Shown: piece after piece, positions 11,528-22,578 of the stretch
Layout of the letters: each line of letters opens with the position of its first letter
Numbering within the stretch: position 1 is the stretch's first letter
Source: Amanita rubescens
Taxonomy: Eukaryota; Basidiomycota; Agaricomycetes; Agaricales; Amanitaceae
Reading direction: 5' to 3'
Assembly: GCA_015039365.1 (NCBI GenBank)
Contig: WION01000009.1
Span: 806,001-870,000, forward strand
Length of the DNA stretch: 64,000 bases
The notes under the pieces: model-generated
What the model saw: the letters and a program-made list of their open reading frames with translations, nothing else
The model's database searches: none
Told to the model about the DNA's origin: nothing
Made by a program: the position numbers and the translations under genes

Positions 11528-12822
11528 ATGACCATCCTTGATATTCTCCGCCTTACAGAACGAGCAAGAGACATCGTTATTGCTGCCGAGAAAAAAGCAG
11601 AGCTCAGGTGGGCCAGACGCCGATAGTTCTATTTGATGCTAATCTTGTCGTCACAAGTCAATTAACACATCGAAAAGTCCGTCAAGAGATAGAGAAGGAA
11701 CTTCATCTTGATGCTGGGACATTAGATGCTCCGGAATACAAGAAACCTTTGAAGTCTGCCATAACGGAGGCTCTGGTGCGTCCTTCTGACGTTGAGCCAA
11801 AGATGTATGAAGCATCCCAAAGTACAGGAGCAGGCGCGGCAGAAGAAGCGGTTGTCGCCTAGTTCCGCTGCGTCAGGGAGAAATGTGGAAAGCGACGCGC
11901 CCGTCAACAAGCCACCAAATACGAGGAAAGAATCTGGCTCGAAACAATTCAAATCAACGGTAATGTCAATATATGCTACTAAATACCATGTTCTAACTGT
12001 TTGGGAAGGAATTTATCGCGTCAGACGCAGAGTCTGAAGGCGGTGAGAGGAAACCTGTCAACAAGCCCATTTCGAAAAGCAAAAAACGCGCCGAATCGCC
12101 GGACTTCGATGCTGGAGAAAGCTCAAGAAAGAAGGCTAAACGACCCAAAAAGGAGATCAAGAATGACGAGGTATAGTGGCAATCTCAGTTTCACTCGCCA
12201 ATATCTTAATTACATGCTGATAGAAAAGTGAATCTGAGATGTCTGTATTGATTGACGAGCCTCCGAAGAAGAAAAAATCCTCGAAGACAGAATCGAAACC
12301 TGGTGTGAGTGAAACCTAATTTTTGGATACAGTTATTCCTCAGCTGTGCTTCAGAGTCGCGGATCTAAGAAGAAAAAGTCGGCCGAGCCGCTAAGTAATG
12401 AAGAAGAGACTATTAAGCGACTGAAGGTTAGTCTACAGTTGATCGCAATTTTCATATTCTCCTCAACTGGTACAGTCTTTAGTCGTTGCGTGTGGCATAA
12501 GAAAAGTATGGTCCAAAGTCTTCGAAGGGATGGACAAGCCATCACAACAGATAAAAAAACTGAAAGAGATGTTGTCCGACCTTGGGATGAAAGGACGACA
12601 CAGCATGGAACAGGCCAAGGCCATCAGAGAGAAGAGAGAGTTGGCACAAGAGCTAGGCAAGTCGGGTTTCAACGTAAACGTAACGATGCACTAAGGTTTC
12701 TTGCAGAGGATGTACAAATGTTCGAGAAGTCGGTCACTGGCAAGAAACGAGCTAGCACTCAGAGCGATCCAGAAGAGAGTGAGGATGACGATGTGCCTGA
12801 ACCTAAACGAAGAAAAGTATAA
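11528..12822 (+). CDS. HIRIP3-like nuclear histone-chaperone protein
   Basis: Eight exons (11528-11607, 11658-11775, 11828-11959, 12009-12170, 12224-12304, 12355-12426, 12476-12656, 12707-12822) sum to 942 nt, 313 residues. The N terminus (THRKVRQEIEKELHLDAG) resembles the DEK-C-like helical module at the start of HIRIP3. The middle is acidic/basic and disordered with several KK/RR clusters. The C-terminal block (VVACGIRKVWSKVFEGMD, LKEMLSDLGMKG) matches the conserved HIRIP3/CHZ region that binds H2A-H2B, and the protein ends PKRRKV, a likely nuclear signal. The last intron (12657-12706) is GC-AG: no GT donor nearby restores the frame. Assignment rests on remembered family motifs. Confidence 0.78.
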
Positions 12823-13290
12823 CCGTCTATCGTCAATTTGAAGAGAAATCTAATTCATCGCCCAATAGGGACGAAATGCTCGTCAGAGTATAATGGCTTT
12901 TCTGCAGGACCAAAGCGAATCAGAATGATGACTCTCAACGTTCAGCTGCGACGGGGCTGCATGGAGCGGATGCTGCAGTTACACGAAGAACGTCAGGTCC
13001 GAGGGTACGCACCAGGTCCAATGATGGCGTTGTTTGGAAAAGGCTATGTATCAGGGTCTTACACTATTAGATTGAATCTGATGGACGAATATTCCACCCC
13101 ATTGAACAACCATTCCTGCCCAACCATTGAAACCTAGGCTGTCAGTTATATTCGACATTCAAGTCAGGGTGCGTGAGCAGCACGAGGTTGGATTTACCCC
13201 AAACCGCGCGAGTAAACTCTTGCCGATTTTGTGACGTATAGCGGTCACGTAACGCACTTGTCATTCATTCTACCATCGTCTGTGGCTTTA
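12823..13290. other. intergenic
   Basis: A 99-codon open frame at 12838-13137 starts just after the preceding stop and shows no family motif or splice partner, so I leave it uncalled. Nothing else is recognisable. Confidence 0.4.
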
Positions 13291-14262
13291 CCCTCGCGGA
13301 TGCCTTAGTTGGTGCCAGCGGCCAGACGCCTCTCTCTCGAGATGTCGTGGAGCCTTTGGGTCCGAAAAGGGTTTTCTGATTCTGGCGTGTTCACACCGAT
13401 GGCGGACCGCTCGAGTTACCGTCCTGGCCAAGCGACTATTGGACGATTTGTTCACGCGCAAATGCATTCTTGAAACACTGGGCATTTTTGGGCCGCTTCT
13501 TCAGACAATCATGACGCCTTTAAAACTGCATCCCGGCTTAACACGGTCATGCTTAATTGCGGAAGCGTGATCAGAAGATGGACTTTACCCTGGTCACAGC
13601 TCACCAGGCTGAACGTAACAACGAGCACGTTATTCGATGTGTCAACTCTGTTGCACGAGCTCCTGCTCAATTTTGCGGAAGGATCACGTCACGGACAACC
13701 TTAGCTTGCTCGAAGGGTTCTTTGTCCGGCTGAAGTGCATCCTTGTCTTACAAGTGCCCTTCCTTTCATGGATCGAAGCGCCCATGGTGCAAGAATTACG
13801 ACTTGGAGACCCAGACAACTGGTTCGATAGGTCTCTACTCTATGAAGAGAAGCTCTTATTCCTTATTCGCCGATCCGGTCCTTCTTGACTGATGTCGAAG
13901 AGCTTCACATATGTACGCCGACGATGGTTTTTGATTCCTGTTACTCGTCGTCGACATACGTCTACGGCATTCTGCCAAAACTTACAAATCCCAACAACCG
14001 CATTTGTATGCCCGCTCCTCGTCAACTTGCTATAGTATTCATGCCAGGGAACACATTGCCGACTTTGGTCAAGACGGTGTCAATGTTGCTCGACTCGCGG
14101 AGTGTGCCGTCAACATTGGGATTTGGTGATGTACCATTAGAAGACCTTGCAATCCAGATACTCACACCAAGAGTCGGGATTTGAACTTATGGAACGAAAA
14201 GTAAATGGCCGTCGTTCGTGGAAGTCGGACTCAGGACTACGGCATGGTATCGACGCGACTAA
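13291..14262 (+). pseudogene. decayed F-box / leucine-rich protein
   Basis: Pieces collinear with the two intact F-box genes downstream appear in shifting frames: a block like GCGTGTTCACACCGATGGCG (about 13382), the TTACCCTGGTCACAGCTCACCA region (about 13585), then LSWIEAPMVQELRLGDPDNW near 13765, DVEELHICTP near 13890 and the C-terminal PLEDLAIQILTP near 14140. The N-terminal F-box is missing and several frameshifts and a stop at the RSGPS position break the frame. It is the first member of a three-copy tandem array. Confidence 0.8.
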
Positions 14263-14720
14263 ACACTGTTTCCTTCATTACCAATAAAAAGTAGGCTATA
14301 TTTCTGTGTTAATCCCTGGCCTCATCCGTAGTAGATTCATGTAATCTAGATCATTCTTATTTTCAGCTTCTGATTGGTTCTGTATTATTTTATGCTACTA
14401 TACAGAGTATCATATATCGTCGATCAGATCGATCATCCTTTCATCTTCCTACATTATCATTTAATGTCGGTTTCATCAACAGGAAGAAGCGAAGCTACTA
14501 GGTTGATCCGAGATCTAACCTGCCAACCTACAACTCACGCTGACCTTGAAAATTTCCCGCTGAAGTAGCACCCTTTCTTGTTGTTCCGTTCGGCCTACTG
14601 GAGGGTTTACCAACGGAGCTTATGGCGTGACGTTGTGTATTACTATCCAAACTTTACGTTAGTCAACGTTGCTATTCTTCACACCGTCCGCACTCCAGCA
14701 TCCACATCGACAACTTGAAG

Positions 14721-16115
14721 ATGAATCGTACCTGCGAAGTGCCTACAGAAGTCCTAAGCAGGATTTTCCATTTCCTATGCGACGACCCCATTAACATTGC
14801 TCCTCAACATAACGAGTATGATGGCGATTTTCCTTGGGCAGTTGGCCGCGTCTGTAGGCGCTGGCGGTCTGGATTCATATCATATCCACCGATTTGGACC
14901 TCCATTAGCTTTCAGGACTTTTTCACGCGCAAAGGCCAAAGCGATGAAGCCATTCGCCGCTTATCCATATTCCTGGAACGTTCCGGCGCATTGCCTCTCG
15001 ACATTACGCTCGGCCTTTGCAGGGATGCTAGTCGCCCAGCGTTGAGGCTGATCTTGGCGTGTTCACATCGATGGCGGACTGCTGCTATTAAGATCTCCGG
15101 GGAACAACTAATGGACGAATTGACCTCGTGTAAAGGGAAGATGCCGATTCTGGAATCGCTGAATTTTTCGGCTCTACGCCTTTCACTGGAGCGTCTTCGC
15201 GAATCCGACGACTATGCTGACGATAGTCGCGATATCGATTCCGACAAATACGACGTCTTTGAAATTATGCCACAACTCAAATCAGTCAAGTTCCAGTACG
15301 AAAACGCGTTCAGAAGATGGGTTCTACCTTGGTCACAGCTTAACAAGCTGGATATAATCGTGACGATCTTATTCGATGTGCCAACTATATTGCAGGAGCT
15401 CCGGAATATCGAAGAACTTTTGATCAACGTCAGCGCCGGAGGGACCGAGGACAGTACCCTCCAGGACCTCCGGTTGTTTGACGGTTTCTCTGTACGGCTT
15501 GAACGCATGCGTGTCTTGCAAGTGCCATTCCCCATAATCCTATCTTGGATTGTAGCGCCCCTGTTACATGAGCTACGACTCGGGGACCCCAGCAACCGGT
15601 TCTATAGGACACTTTTCTGCAGGGAAGAGCTCTTATCCCTCATTCATCGGTCCGGGCCTTCCTGCCAGATCCGTCGACTGGTTCTTAGAGGCGATGACAT
15701 CGTGGCAGCAGAAGATATCATCTCCACATTAGTTGATGTGGAAGAACTTCACATTTGTACACCGATTAGGTTATTCGAACCTGACATCCACTCGTCGAAA
15801 TACGTCTACAGCATTCTTACAAAACTGACAAATCTCGATGATCATTCTTATTTGCCCGCACTTCGTCAACTCGCCATAGCATTCATACCAGACAAAACAG
15901 TGCCAGCGTTGGTAAAGAAGGTGTCAAGGTTGTTGAAATCGCGGAGTGCGTCGACATCCGCCATAGCTGTCGTACCCTTGGAAAGCCTTATAATCCAGAT
16001 ATTCAAGCCTGGCTTTTCCGAGGCTGAGGCGCAGCTGCCGGACGAACTAATAAAAGCGAAACGTAAATGGCCGACGTTCGTCGAAGTCGGATTTAGGAAA
16101 AAGATATGGTATTAG
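14721..16115 (+). CDS. F-box / leucine-rich repeat-like protein, paralogue 1
   Basis: A single-exon frame of 464 residues from the ATG at 14721 (MNRTCEVPTEVLSRIFHFLC). Residues 7-50 are an F-box with the Agaricomycete pattern VPTEVLSRIF...VCRRWR...YPPIWTSI. The rest is a repetitive Leu/Ile-rich solenoid with recurring short motifs (LRVLQVPF-like, LLHELRLGDP, VEELHICTP). F-box proteins recruit targets to SCF ubiquitin ligases through Skp1; the target is unknown. The family is hugely expanded in mushrooms. Confidence 0.88.
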   Translation: MNRTCEVPTEVLSRIFHFLCDDPINIAPQHNEYDGDFPWAVGRVCRRWRSGFISYPPIWTSISFQDFFTRKGQSDEAIRRLSIFLERSGALPLDITLGLCRDASRPALRLILACSHRWRTAAIKISGEQLMDELTSCKGKMPILESLNFSALRLSLERLRESDDYADDSRDIDSDKYDVFEIMPQLKSVKFQYENAFRRWVLPWSQLNKLDIIVTILFDVPTILQELRNIEELLINVSAGGTEDSTLQDLRLFDGFSVRLERMRVLQVPFPIILSWIVAPLLHELRLGDPSNRFYRTLFCREELLSLIHRSGPSCQIRRLVLRGDDIVAAEDIISTLVDVEELHICTPIRLFEPDIHSSKYVYSILTKLTNLDDHSYLPALRQLAIAFIPDKTVPALVKKVSRLLKSRSASTSAIAVVPLESLIIQIFKPGFSEAEAQLPDELIKAKRKWPTFVEVGFRKKIWY

Positions 16116-16383
16116 CTTCGTTTTCCCCTTTCGTGGTCGATTGAGAAAAGTAGGCAATGCCATTCGTATACGGTATAGATTTCTACGTTAATTCTTCATC
16201 CATAGATGTATTTACTTGATCTGAATCGTCCACCCTCAGCTTTGAATTTGTTCAGCACTTTATACTAGTACTGCCTACCCATCCCGTTGATGCAAATGCT
16301 ACAATGTCAGGTTCGATTACCTGCCCTGTAACATCCCTTTCGTACGTTATTACTTAGCGCCTACCTGGACCTACCATGCACAG

Positions 16384-16440
16384 TGGGTAACTCTCCATAA
16401 CGTTTACAGCAATAGATTACTTTCTAAATCCTTAAGCGAG
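16384..16440 (+). repeat. left terminal inverted repeat
   Basis: Starts TGGGTAACTCTCCATAACG and pairs with 17302-17359. Confidence 0.85.
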
Positions 16441-17301
16441 CGGAGTTGAAAAATTTGAAGTTTATGTTTCCAAACCATAACCATCGTTTGAGATATACCT
16501 AGATACCGGATATAGATCATCGACTATCATTCCCATCATTCAGCAGATATTGAGAGATCTCGTCATCGCTGGACAACAGAATTAGCTACACGGACTGAGT
16601 CGGAGGGTCATTGGACTGGAAATGAATATCACGAAGGTGAGAGGGGGCAAGGAGGGGATGATGTAGAGGAATCCGAAGCTGAAGAAGATCTAAATGACTT
16701 TGAGGAACAGGAGATTCGGATGGTGGATGAAAAGGCCGATGAATATGAGGAATTTTTCACCTGGCAAGCCATAGTTGAGTTACAATGTCAGCGATCCAAT
16801 GATGAGCGCAGGCAGGAGGCAATCGCCATAGCTGGACTCGTTGCGTATGGACTGGGAGAAGCCGAAAGGCTCCGTGCAGAGCGTCGCCTTGAGCGTCGAC
16901 TATATCTTCAATGTACAGGATGATCTCCTCAAAACTCCACGGGAAGCTACGCCGTGGCAAGCTCTCAATAGCAGCAAAAATGACCGGGCATTCATTACTA
17001 CAATGGGCTTCGATGTTGCTACATTTGATTTGATCCGTTATATCATCTCTCTCTTTCCAGCGTCGCGGGGACAGGGACAAGGCTGGAGATAAGATAAATA
17101 AGGGTTACAGTCGTAAGCGAGATCGTCCTTCGTCGCGGGCGATGAAATGTGCTGACAAAGCTCGCTTAACGTCTAGAAACGCTCGCTTAGCTCTGGTTGG
17201 GGGGGGTGGAGGGGTCCTCCAGACTTAAGGTTTGAAAGAGGTCGTTTTTTGAAGTCCGATGATGGCTCTGACCCATTTGGCAAACACGTAATTCGGCTAA
17301 C

Positions 17302-17359
17302 CTCGCTTAAGGCATTTAGAAAGTAATTTATTGCTGTAGACGTTATGGAGAGTCACCCA
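17302..17359 (-). repeat. right terminal inverted repeat
   Basis: Read on the minus strand it starts TGGGTGACTCTCCATAACG and pairs with 16384-16440. It carries one extra base before CCTTAAGCGAG. Confidence 0.85.
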
Positions 17360-17981
17360 GTTTAAAGTTAGAATCGGCGTTGCCAAACTCAAGCCGTCCC
17401 TGGATCGACTACGCAGCAGACTAATTCCTACTAATTCCCCTGTTTCAAAAAATTTCGGCCACTAACTGAGACTGCGGTATTGATGTCCCTCCCGTCTTGC
17501 TCCATTCGACTTACTAAACGATTTGCCAACGGAGTTCGCTCCGTTATTCATTCTTCACATGCGTCGCGCGTCATCGCGTCATCATTTACATCAGAGCGTG
17601 TTAGGGCACGGTAAGTGGCGTTTCTGCAGACCAACAAGAATCGAAAACACTGCTCAAGAAGGAGAGTGTCAGGTTCGATGGCGCGTTAAAGCTCCGTAAG
17701 GCCCGTCACGGTGATGTCACGATGATCGGGGTCTTCAAGGCGCTGTTGCTAGTTAGAATGGACGCGACCATATTGTGCACTATTCCTGGGCCGGTACCAC
17801 CTATTCGGTTCAGGTCCCTCAGGATGACCTTGAAATTTTTCACCGACTCGCAGGTGATGTCCGCTTATTCCGTTCAGTTCTAATTCGTTCATTGTTCAAC
17901 AGAACCTTGCGTATCCAAAGGCGACGCCCATCCAAATACCCATACCATCCGCTGTCCAACCTCGCCAGCAGCATCGACAAA

Positions 17982-19373
17982 ATGAATCCCGCCTCCATGG
18001 TACCTGCGGAAGTCCTAGGCAAGATTTTCCATCTCCTGTGCGACGAACCCATCGACGTTGGTCCTCATATATTTGGGATTAACAATAATTTTCCTTGGGC
18101 CCTTGGCTGCGTCTGTCGGCAGTGGAGGTGCGGATTCATATCATACCCGCCGATTTGGACATCCATTAGATTCTCTGATGTGTGCGTTGTTATCGGGGAC
18201 CAAGGCATCGAAGTTGCCCGTCGTATTGCTATTTACCTGGAACGTTCTCGCGAACTACCTCTTGACATCGATGTCTGTGTTTCTTTCGACGCTAGTGTCC
18301 CAGCGTTGAGGCTTTTTCTGGCGTGTGCATATCGGTGGCGGACCGCTCGAATATCCATCCGGCAAGAAGAATTGATGGACGAGTTATTCGCATGCAAGGG
18401 GAATATGCCCATTCTCGAATCGCTGGAAGTTTGTGCACCTCGCCTTGTAACCGGTTACCTCGGCGATGACGAAGACCCCATCGACTATAGCCGCGATATT
18501 CAGGTCGGCGAATATGACATGTTTGAAATCGCACCCCAAGTCCACACAATCAAGCTCGAGTGCGGAGATACAATTATAAGATGGGCCCTCCCTTGGTCAC
18601 AGCTCACCAAGCTGCATGTGATCATGAGCACGTTATTTGACGTGCCAGCTTTGTTGCAGGAGCTTCAAAGTGTTGAAGAACTTCTGTTCGAATTTTCAGG
18701 GGTCGAGTACCAAATTACAGAGAACCTCGGCTTGTTTGATGGTTTCTCTGTGCGACTTGAGTACCTCCGTGTCCTTCAAGTTCCCTTCCCGATGATCCTC
18801 TCATGGATTGAAGCGCCTTTGTTGCAGGAGATACGTCTTGGAGACCCAAACAACCTCTTCTATCCTAGGCTGCCCCATAGAATGCAGCTCTTATCCCTCA
18901 TCCATCGATCTGGACCATCTTGCCAAATTCGTCGACTCGTTCTTCGAGGCGATGACATCGTGACTGTCAACCATATCATCTCCGCATTAGCTGATGTGGA
19001 AGAACTTCGCATATGTACGCCGGAGTATAAGCCAATAATATATGATCACTCGCCCTCGAAATATGTCTACCGCATTCTTTCGAAGCTCGCAGATCTCAAC
19101 AACCACCTTTACTTACCTACGCTTCGCCGAATTGCCATAGCCTTCGATCCGGAGGGAACGCACTCGGCGATGGTAAAGATGGTGTCAAGATTACTGAAAT
19201 CACGGAGAGTGCGGCAGCCGACATCAACATTAGCTGTCGTACCCTTGGAAAGCGTCGCAATTCAGTTGGTTACGTCAAGTTTATCCGAAGCACAATTACC
19301 GACCGAACTTGTGGAAGCAAGGCGTAAATGGCCGCCGTTCGTTGAAGTTGGATTCAAGAGCAAATATTATTAG
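17982..19373 (+). CDS. F-box / leucine-rich repeat-like protein, paralogue 2
   Basis: Single exon, 463 residues from the ATG at 17982 (MNPASMVPAEVLGKIFHLLC). The open frame extends 69 codons upstream, but the shorter start matches the F-box position and length of paralogue 1 (464 residues). F-box at residues 7-50, then the same Leu-rich solenoid motifs (LRVLQVPFPMILSWIEAP, EIRLGDP, VEELRICTP). It lies about 1.9 kb downstream of paralogue 1, separated by the DNA transposon, so the pair arose by tandem duplication. Confidence 0.88.
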   Translation: MNPASMVPAEVLGKIFHLLCDEPIDVGPHIFGINNNFPWALGCVCRQWRCGFISYPPIWTSIRFSDVCVVIGDQGIEVARRIAIYLERSRELPLDIDVCVSFDASVPALRLFLACAYRWRTARISIRQEELMDELFACKGNMPILESLEVCAPRLVTGYLGDDEDPIDYSRDIQVGEYDMFEIAPQVHTIKLECGDTIIRWALPWSQLTKLHVIMSTLFDVPALLQELQSVEELLFEFSGVEYQITENLGLFDGFSVRLEYLRVLQVPFPMILSWIEAPLLQEIRLGDPNNLFYPRLPHRMQLLSLIHRSGPSCQIRRLVLRGDDIVTVNHIISALADVEELRICTPEYKPIIYDHSPSKYVYRILSKLADLNNHLYLPTLRRIAIAFDPEGTHSAMVKMVSRLLKSRRVRQPTSTLAVVPLESVAIQLVTSSLSEAQLPTELVEARRKWPPFVEVGFKSKYY

Positions 19374-20042
19374 TGGCGTCGCCAGTTTCTTGATTTCTTC
19401 GTATTCCCGCTGATTTCGTATTAGTCTTCTTGAATCTGATATCCCCCACTGTTCTTCCTCGGGTTTTCGTTTTCCAACCCGCCCTTTTTACTACTCGCTT
19501 TACTTTATCTTCACTATGTTATTAACCACTTAAGTTCAATCACAAGTATACTAATTACTAAAACATACTTTTGTCTGTGTAGACTATGTCACGGCCCACG
19601 GGCTTGTGGAACAATGTCAAAGTTTACTATACACATTACAATTTGTATCTATGTTTATGTATCATTCGCAGTCAACCATCTAAGGTGTCCACTGGAGTCT
19701 GCGGTGACCATATTGAATGGGGTCCCTTGACAATATTCACAACTACTCCCTCGGGCAATAGATGGGATTGTGGGCAGTGCTGGTATACTCAACTTGGATT
19801 CTTCGCGAACTTCGCCACTGATTAGAGCCTCAGATTGCGAATTCTGAGATTCTGAGGACGCAATTTCCGATCTCACTCGGCATTTCGGCTAGACCAAACT
19901 TTGATGGAATCTGACCTCAAACGCCTCAGGTCCTTACGATATTCAATGGCAGATTCCTGTTTATACTCACCGCTCAGAACTATAAATATACTAATATAAC
20001 ATGCGATGACAGTGCCAAGTACGTTGCTTTCCTACCTTCAAT
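19374..20042. other. intergenic
   Basis: No gene supported. Short open frames at 19586-19876 have no motif and overlap on opposite strands. Confidence 0.4.
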
Positions 20043-21005
20043 ATGCCTTACCCATACCAACTCATCAGTGCGTGTCGTGACCTTCGCTCCTTGTATGCGC
20101 TAAAGGTGCCCCTTGACAGAGCTACCGCCGGGAGACTGGAAGAACGTTTATGAGTCACAAGCACTGTGAGTTGATGTTGCATGACGGGAGAGCGCTATTG
20201 ATGCAATGTGGGCGCAGTACCATGGGTGCCGCGCACAATACCTTTATTCAAGGTCTAAACGCCATAATCAGACATGCGCTCAACATTACGGAAGATAAAG
20301 TACAACCGTTCATGATATTTGCTTTAACTGCGGTACGTCGACGCACGGATTTGGGACTCGAATACGTATGTCATACATAAGCACAGCTGTCGACTCTACA
20401 CCACCACCACAATGTAGAGGAGACGTTTGTGTTTCCTCGCTATGAAGAGAAGTTTGGCAAAGGGACTATGCAAATCAACGTAGAGCAACACGAACTATTC
20501 ATTCCCAAAGTTGATGAATTGGAGCGATACATGAAAGATGTTCAAGAAGGAAAGGAAAAGTATGACGGCCAGCGCATCATTGATACGATCGAGTCATTCG
20601 GCGATATCATGGTGCAACACTTGACAGACGTAGGTTATTTTATTACGTTGTGGTTATGATTCATTATAGCATCCCCCCTCAGGAGTTGGAAACGCTTAAT
20701 GCGGATCGTATGCGCGCTCACTTTACCGAAAAGGAGCTGAAGCAGATGGACAGCGATTTTATGAAAATTGTACTCGCGGAGATCGACTTTTACAAGAACC
20801 TTCCAATGGGTTTGGTCTGCATGGATCCAAACAATTCATGGTAAGCGTGGCACATCTCCGGGGATTACATCTTTCTCATTAGCGTAGGTTTCCACCTCTT
20901 CCACTGCCCGTCAAGTGGGCTGCTCGATTGTGGTTTTCGTGGAGGTACAGGGAAGCATGGGAGTTTGGTCCCGTTGATTTTTATGGAAATCCTCGAACTA
21001 CATGA
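20043..21005 (+). CDS. hemerythrin-like (HHE) protein
   Basis: Six exons (20043-20067, 20120-20165, 20218-20332, 20387-20629, 20683-20840, 20888-21005) total 705 nt, 234 residues, all phases agreeing. Order: MPYPYQLI start; first helix with GAAHNTFIQGLNAI; a His run HHHHNVEETFVFP; NVEQHELF; and QHLTDE, together giving the His/Glu/Asp ligand pattern of a hemerythrin-like di-iron four-helix bundle. A C-terminal extension follows, rich in aromatic residues (WAARLWFSWRYREAWEFG), as I recall for this fungal family. Role unknown in fungi; iron or oxygen sensing or binding is a guess. A stretch of this gene is repeated in inverted orientation just downstream. Confidence 0.85.
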
Positions 21006-21059
21006 TTGTATACACGTTACTGTAGTTTCCCACTTTCCGCATGAACACATATCTCGTAA

Positions 21060-21310
21060 AGATCGCCATCCATCTGCTTCAGCTCCTTTTCGGTGAAGTG
21101 AGTGCGGATACGATCCGCATTCAGCGTTTCCGGGACGCTATATATAATGGATCGTAACCGCCAACGTAATAAAATAACCTCCATCCGTCAAGGTTGCACC
21201 ACGAATCGCCGAATGACTCAATCATGTCAATGATGCGCTGGCCGTCATATTTTTCCTGTCCTTCTTGAAGATCTTTCATGCATTGCTCCAATTATTCAAC
21301 TTTGGGAATG
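21060..21310 (-). pseudogene. inverted partial copy of the hemerythrin-like gene
   Basis: The minus strand reproduces about 20500-20770 of the gene upstream, including the intron at 20630-20682: KYDGQRIID, the intron core TTATTTTATTACGTTG, and EKELKQMDGD. It contains substitutions and small deletions, and an early stop. It lies tail-to-tail about 290 bp from the parental sequence, so the two arms could fold back on each other. Confidence 0.85.
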
Positions 21311-21459
21311 AAGTCAGACTACACCATGTCTAGAACTTTTGAGGCTCCAAGAAGAACTAAGGACGTGCAAACGTTCAAAGCAAACGCTGGGAAGGCATAA
21401 ATATCCCAGAGAAAAATCAAAATTCACCTCTCGAGCTGCAGAGCCTTCTAGCACTCAAC

Positions 21460-21614
21460 ATGTCCAACTACGTTTTCTACGACCCCTCCGTCGACTTTAA
21501 GCGTCTCTTCAGCGAGGCCTGAAGTCCAAAGCCTCGGTGGACAATGGAGCTTCGACTGTCACATTCCCGAAGACGACTCCTGAGATGGCGCCGAAGAGGG
21601 TAGAGATTGCGTAA
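21460..21614 (+). pseudogene. HSP20 pseudogene with the alpha-crystallin domain deleted
   Basis: The start (MSNYVFYDPSVDFKRLFSEA) and the end (TVTFPKTTPEMAPKRVEIA) match the intact HSP20 gene 1.1 kb downstream, but the middle, including the whole alpha-crystallin domain, is gone and a TGA follows FSEA. Its 5' flank also resembles the intact gene (CATAAATA box, CACCTCTCGAG leader), showing duplication of gene plus promoter followed by deletion. Confidence 0.85.
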
Positions 21615-22417
21615 TATGCTACTAGCACTATCGGCCCGGGGTGACGGTGATTTGTGTAGTAGTTGAGTCAGAGAATTGAATTATTGTGTAAATCATGTTC
21701 GGCGTTGACGTTGAGGTATTGCAATAAAAGATGACGCGTACAGTCGACGCGTACTACTAGTACTAGCCGAAGACGGGCAGCGGACGTCTCGACTACGGAT
21801 GATCCGTCAGCAACACATATTATAGCATTGCCGATAACACGAGAATGTATGGGGTTCAGAGTCAGGATCCAAGCCAAGAAAAGGGAAGGTTTTGTAAGCG
21901 ACGTAGTACGAGTCAAATGCCCACGTTGTCTTGCAGCCAATGCACAACGTTCTTTGCGCATCATCCAAAACATTGTAATTACTTCACTAGCATAGATTAT
22001 GATACATGTCAGCGTCAGGAAAGTAAAAAAAATCAAAAACTGTTCAAGATATAATAAAAAAAACGAATATCAAGATGATCTAACATGCAGAGATGGGGTA
22101 GTCACGTTTGGTGATCTTCACGTTGAGTGGATTGACCTTTGGGATAGGCATTTTTCAAATATGACGGACCACATAGTACGTACGGGATTGAAACTGTGGG
22201 TGCGAGCTAAAACTTGATGCTAGAAGCTTTGTCATTCAATGTTGTGTTTAGAGTACTTGTCGTGTGAAGACGAGCCCAGTTGCATTCAGTAGTTATCTCT
22301 TTGGTCGGCTCAGTGTTTAATTTCCTCTCTCGTTTCCTAATATCCGGGCTTTGTAAAGGGCCATAACTGAGGGTAGCACAGCTGATCGAGTCATCCAGAG
22401 CTACGAGTCACAACCAT
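21615..22417. other. intergenic
   Basis: A-rich tract near 22024-22066; otherwise nothing recognisable. Open frames at 21668-22036 (minus) and 21999-22217 (plus) lack motifs. Confidence 0.4.
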
Positions 22418-22430
22418 TTCTAGAACTTTC
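22418..22430 (+). promoter_or_regulatory. heat-shock element upstream of HSP20
   Basis: TTCTAGAACTTTC is a perfect three-unit TTCnnGAAnnTTC element, the binding site of heat-shock factor. It lies about 160 bp upstream of the HSP20 start and about 65 bp upstream of a TATAAAT box at 22494. Confidence 0.8.
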
Positions 22431-22493
22431 GAGGGCCAACAAGGGGCGACGCGTAAGACGACGCGTAAGCGTTAAAGGCAGACGCTGGAAAGG

Positions 22494-22500
22494 TATAAAT
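22494..22500 (+). promoter_or_regulatory. TATA box of HSP20
   Basis: TATAAAT about 80 bp upstream of the ATG. The HSP20 pseudogene has the related CATAAAT at the same relative position. Confidence 0.6.
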
Positions 22501-22578
22501 ACCAGGAATTCAGCCCAGAGAATATCAGAATTCACCTCTCTAGCCACAAAGCCTTAGAACTCTCTCATCAAAGCTAAC

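Larger units (their letters stand above)
16384..17359 (+). mobile_element. decayed Harbinger-like DNA transposon with 57-58 bp terminal inverted repeats
   Basis: The 57 bp at 16384-16440 reappear inverted at 17302-17359 with four substitutions or indels, beginning TGGGT and ending CTTAAGCGAG. Between them are N-terminal transposase remnants in two frames: RLRAERRLERRLYL (stop soon after) and then KNDRAFITTMGFDVATFDLI near 16980. These resemble, from memory, the region before the DDE domain of basidiomycete Harbinger-type transposases. The catalytic part is missing, so the copy is non-autonomous. No clear target duplication is visible. Confidence 0.72.

Noticed and set aside
12838..13137. 99-codon open frame after the HIRIP3-like gene
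   Set aside because: No motif, no splice partner, and a position expected for the 3' UTR.
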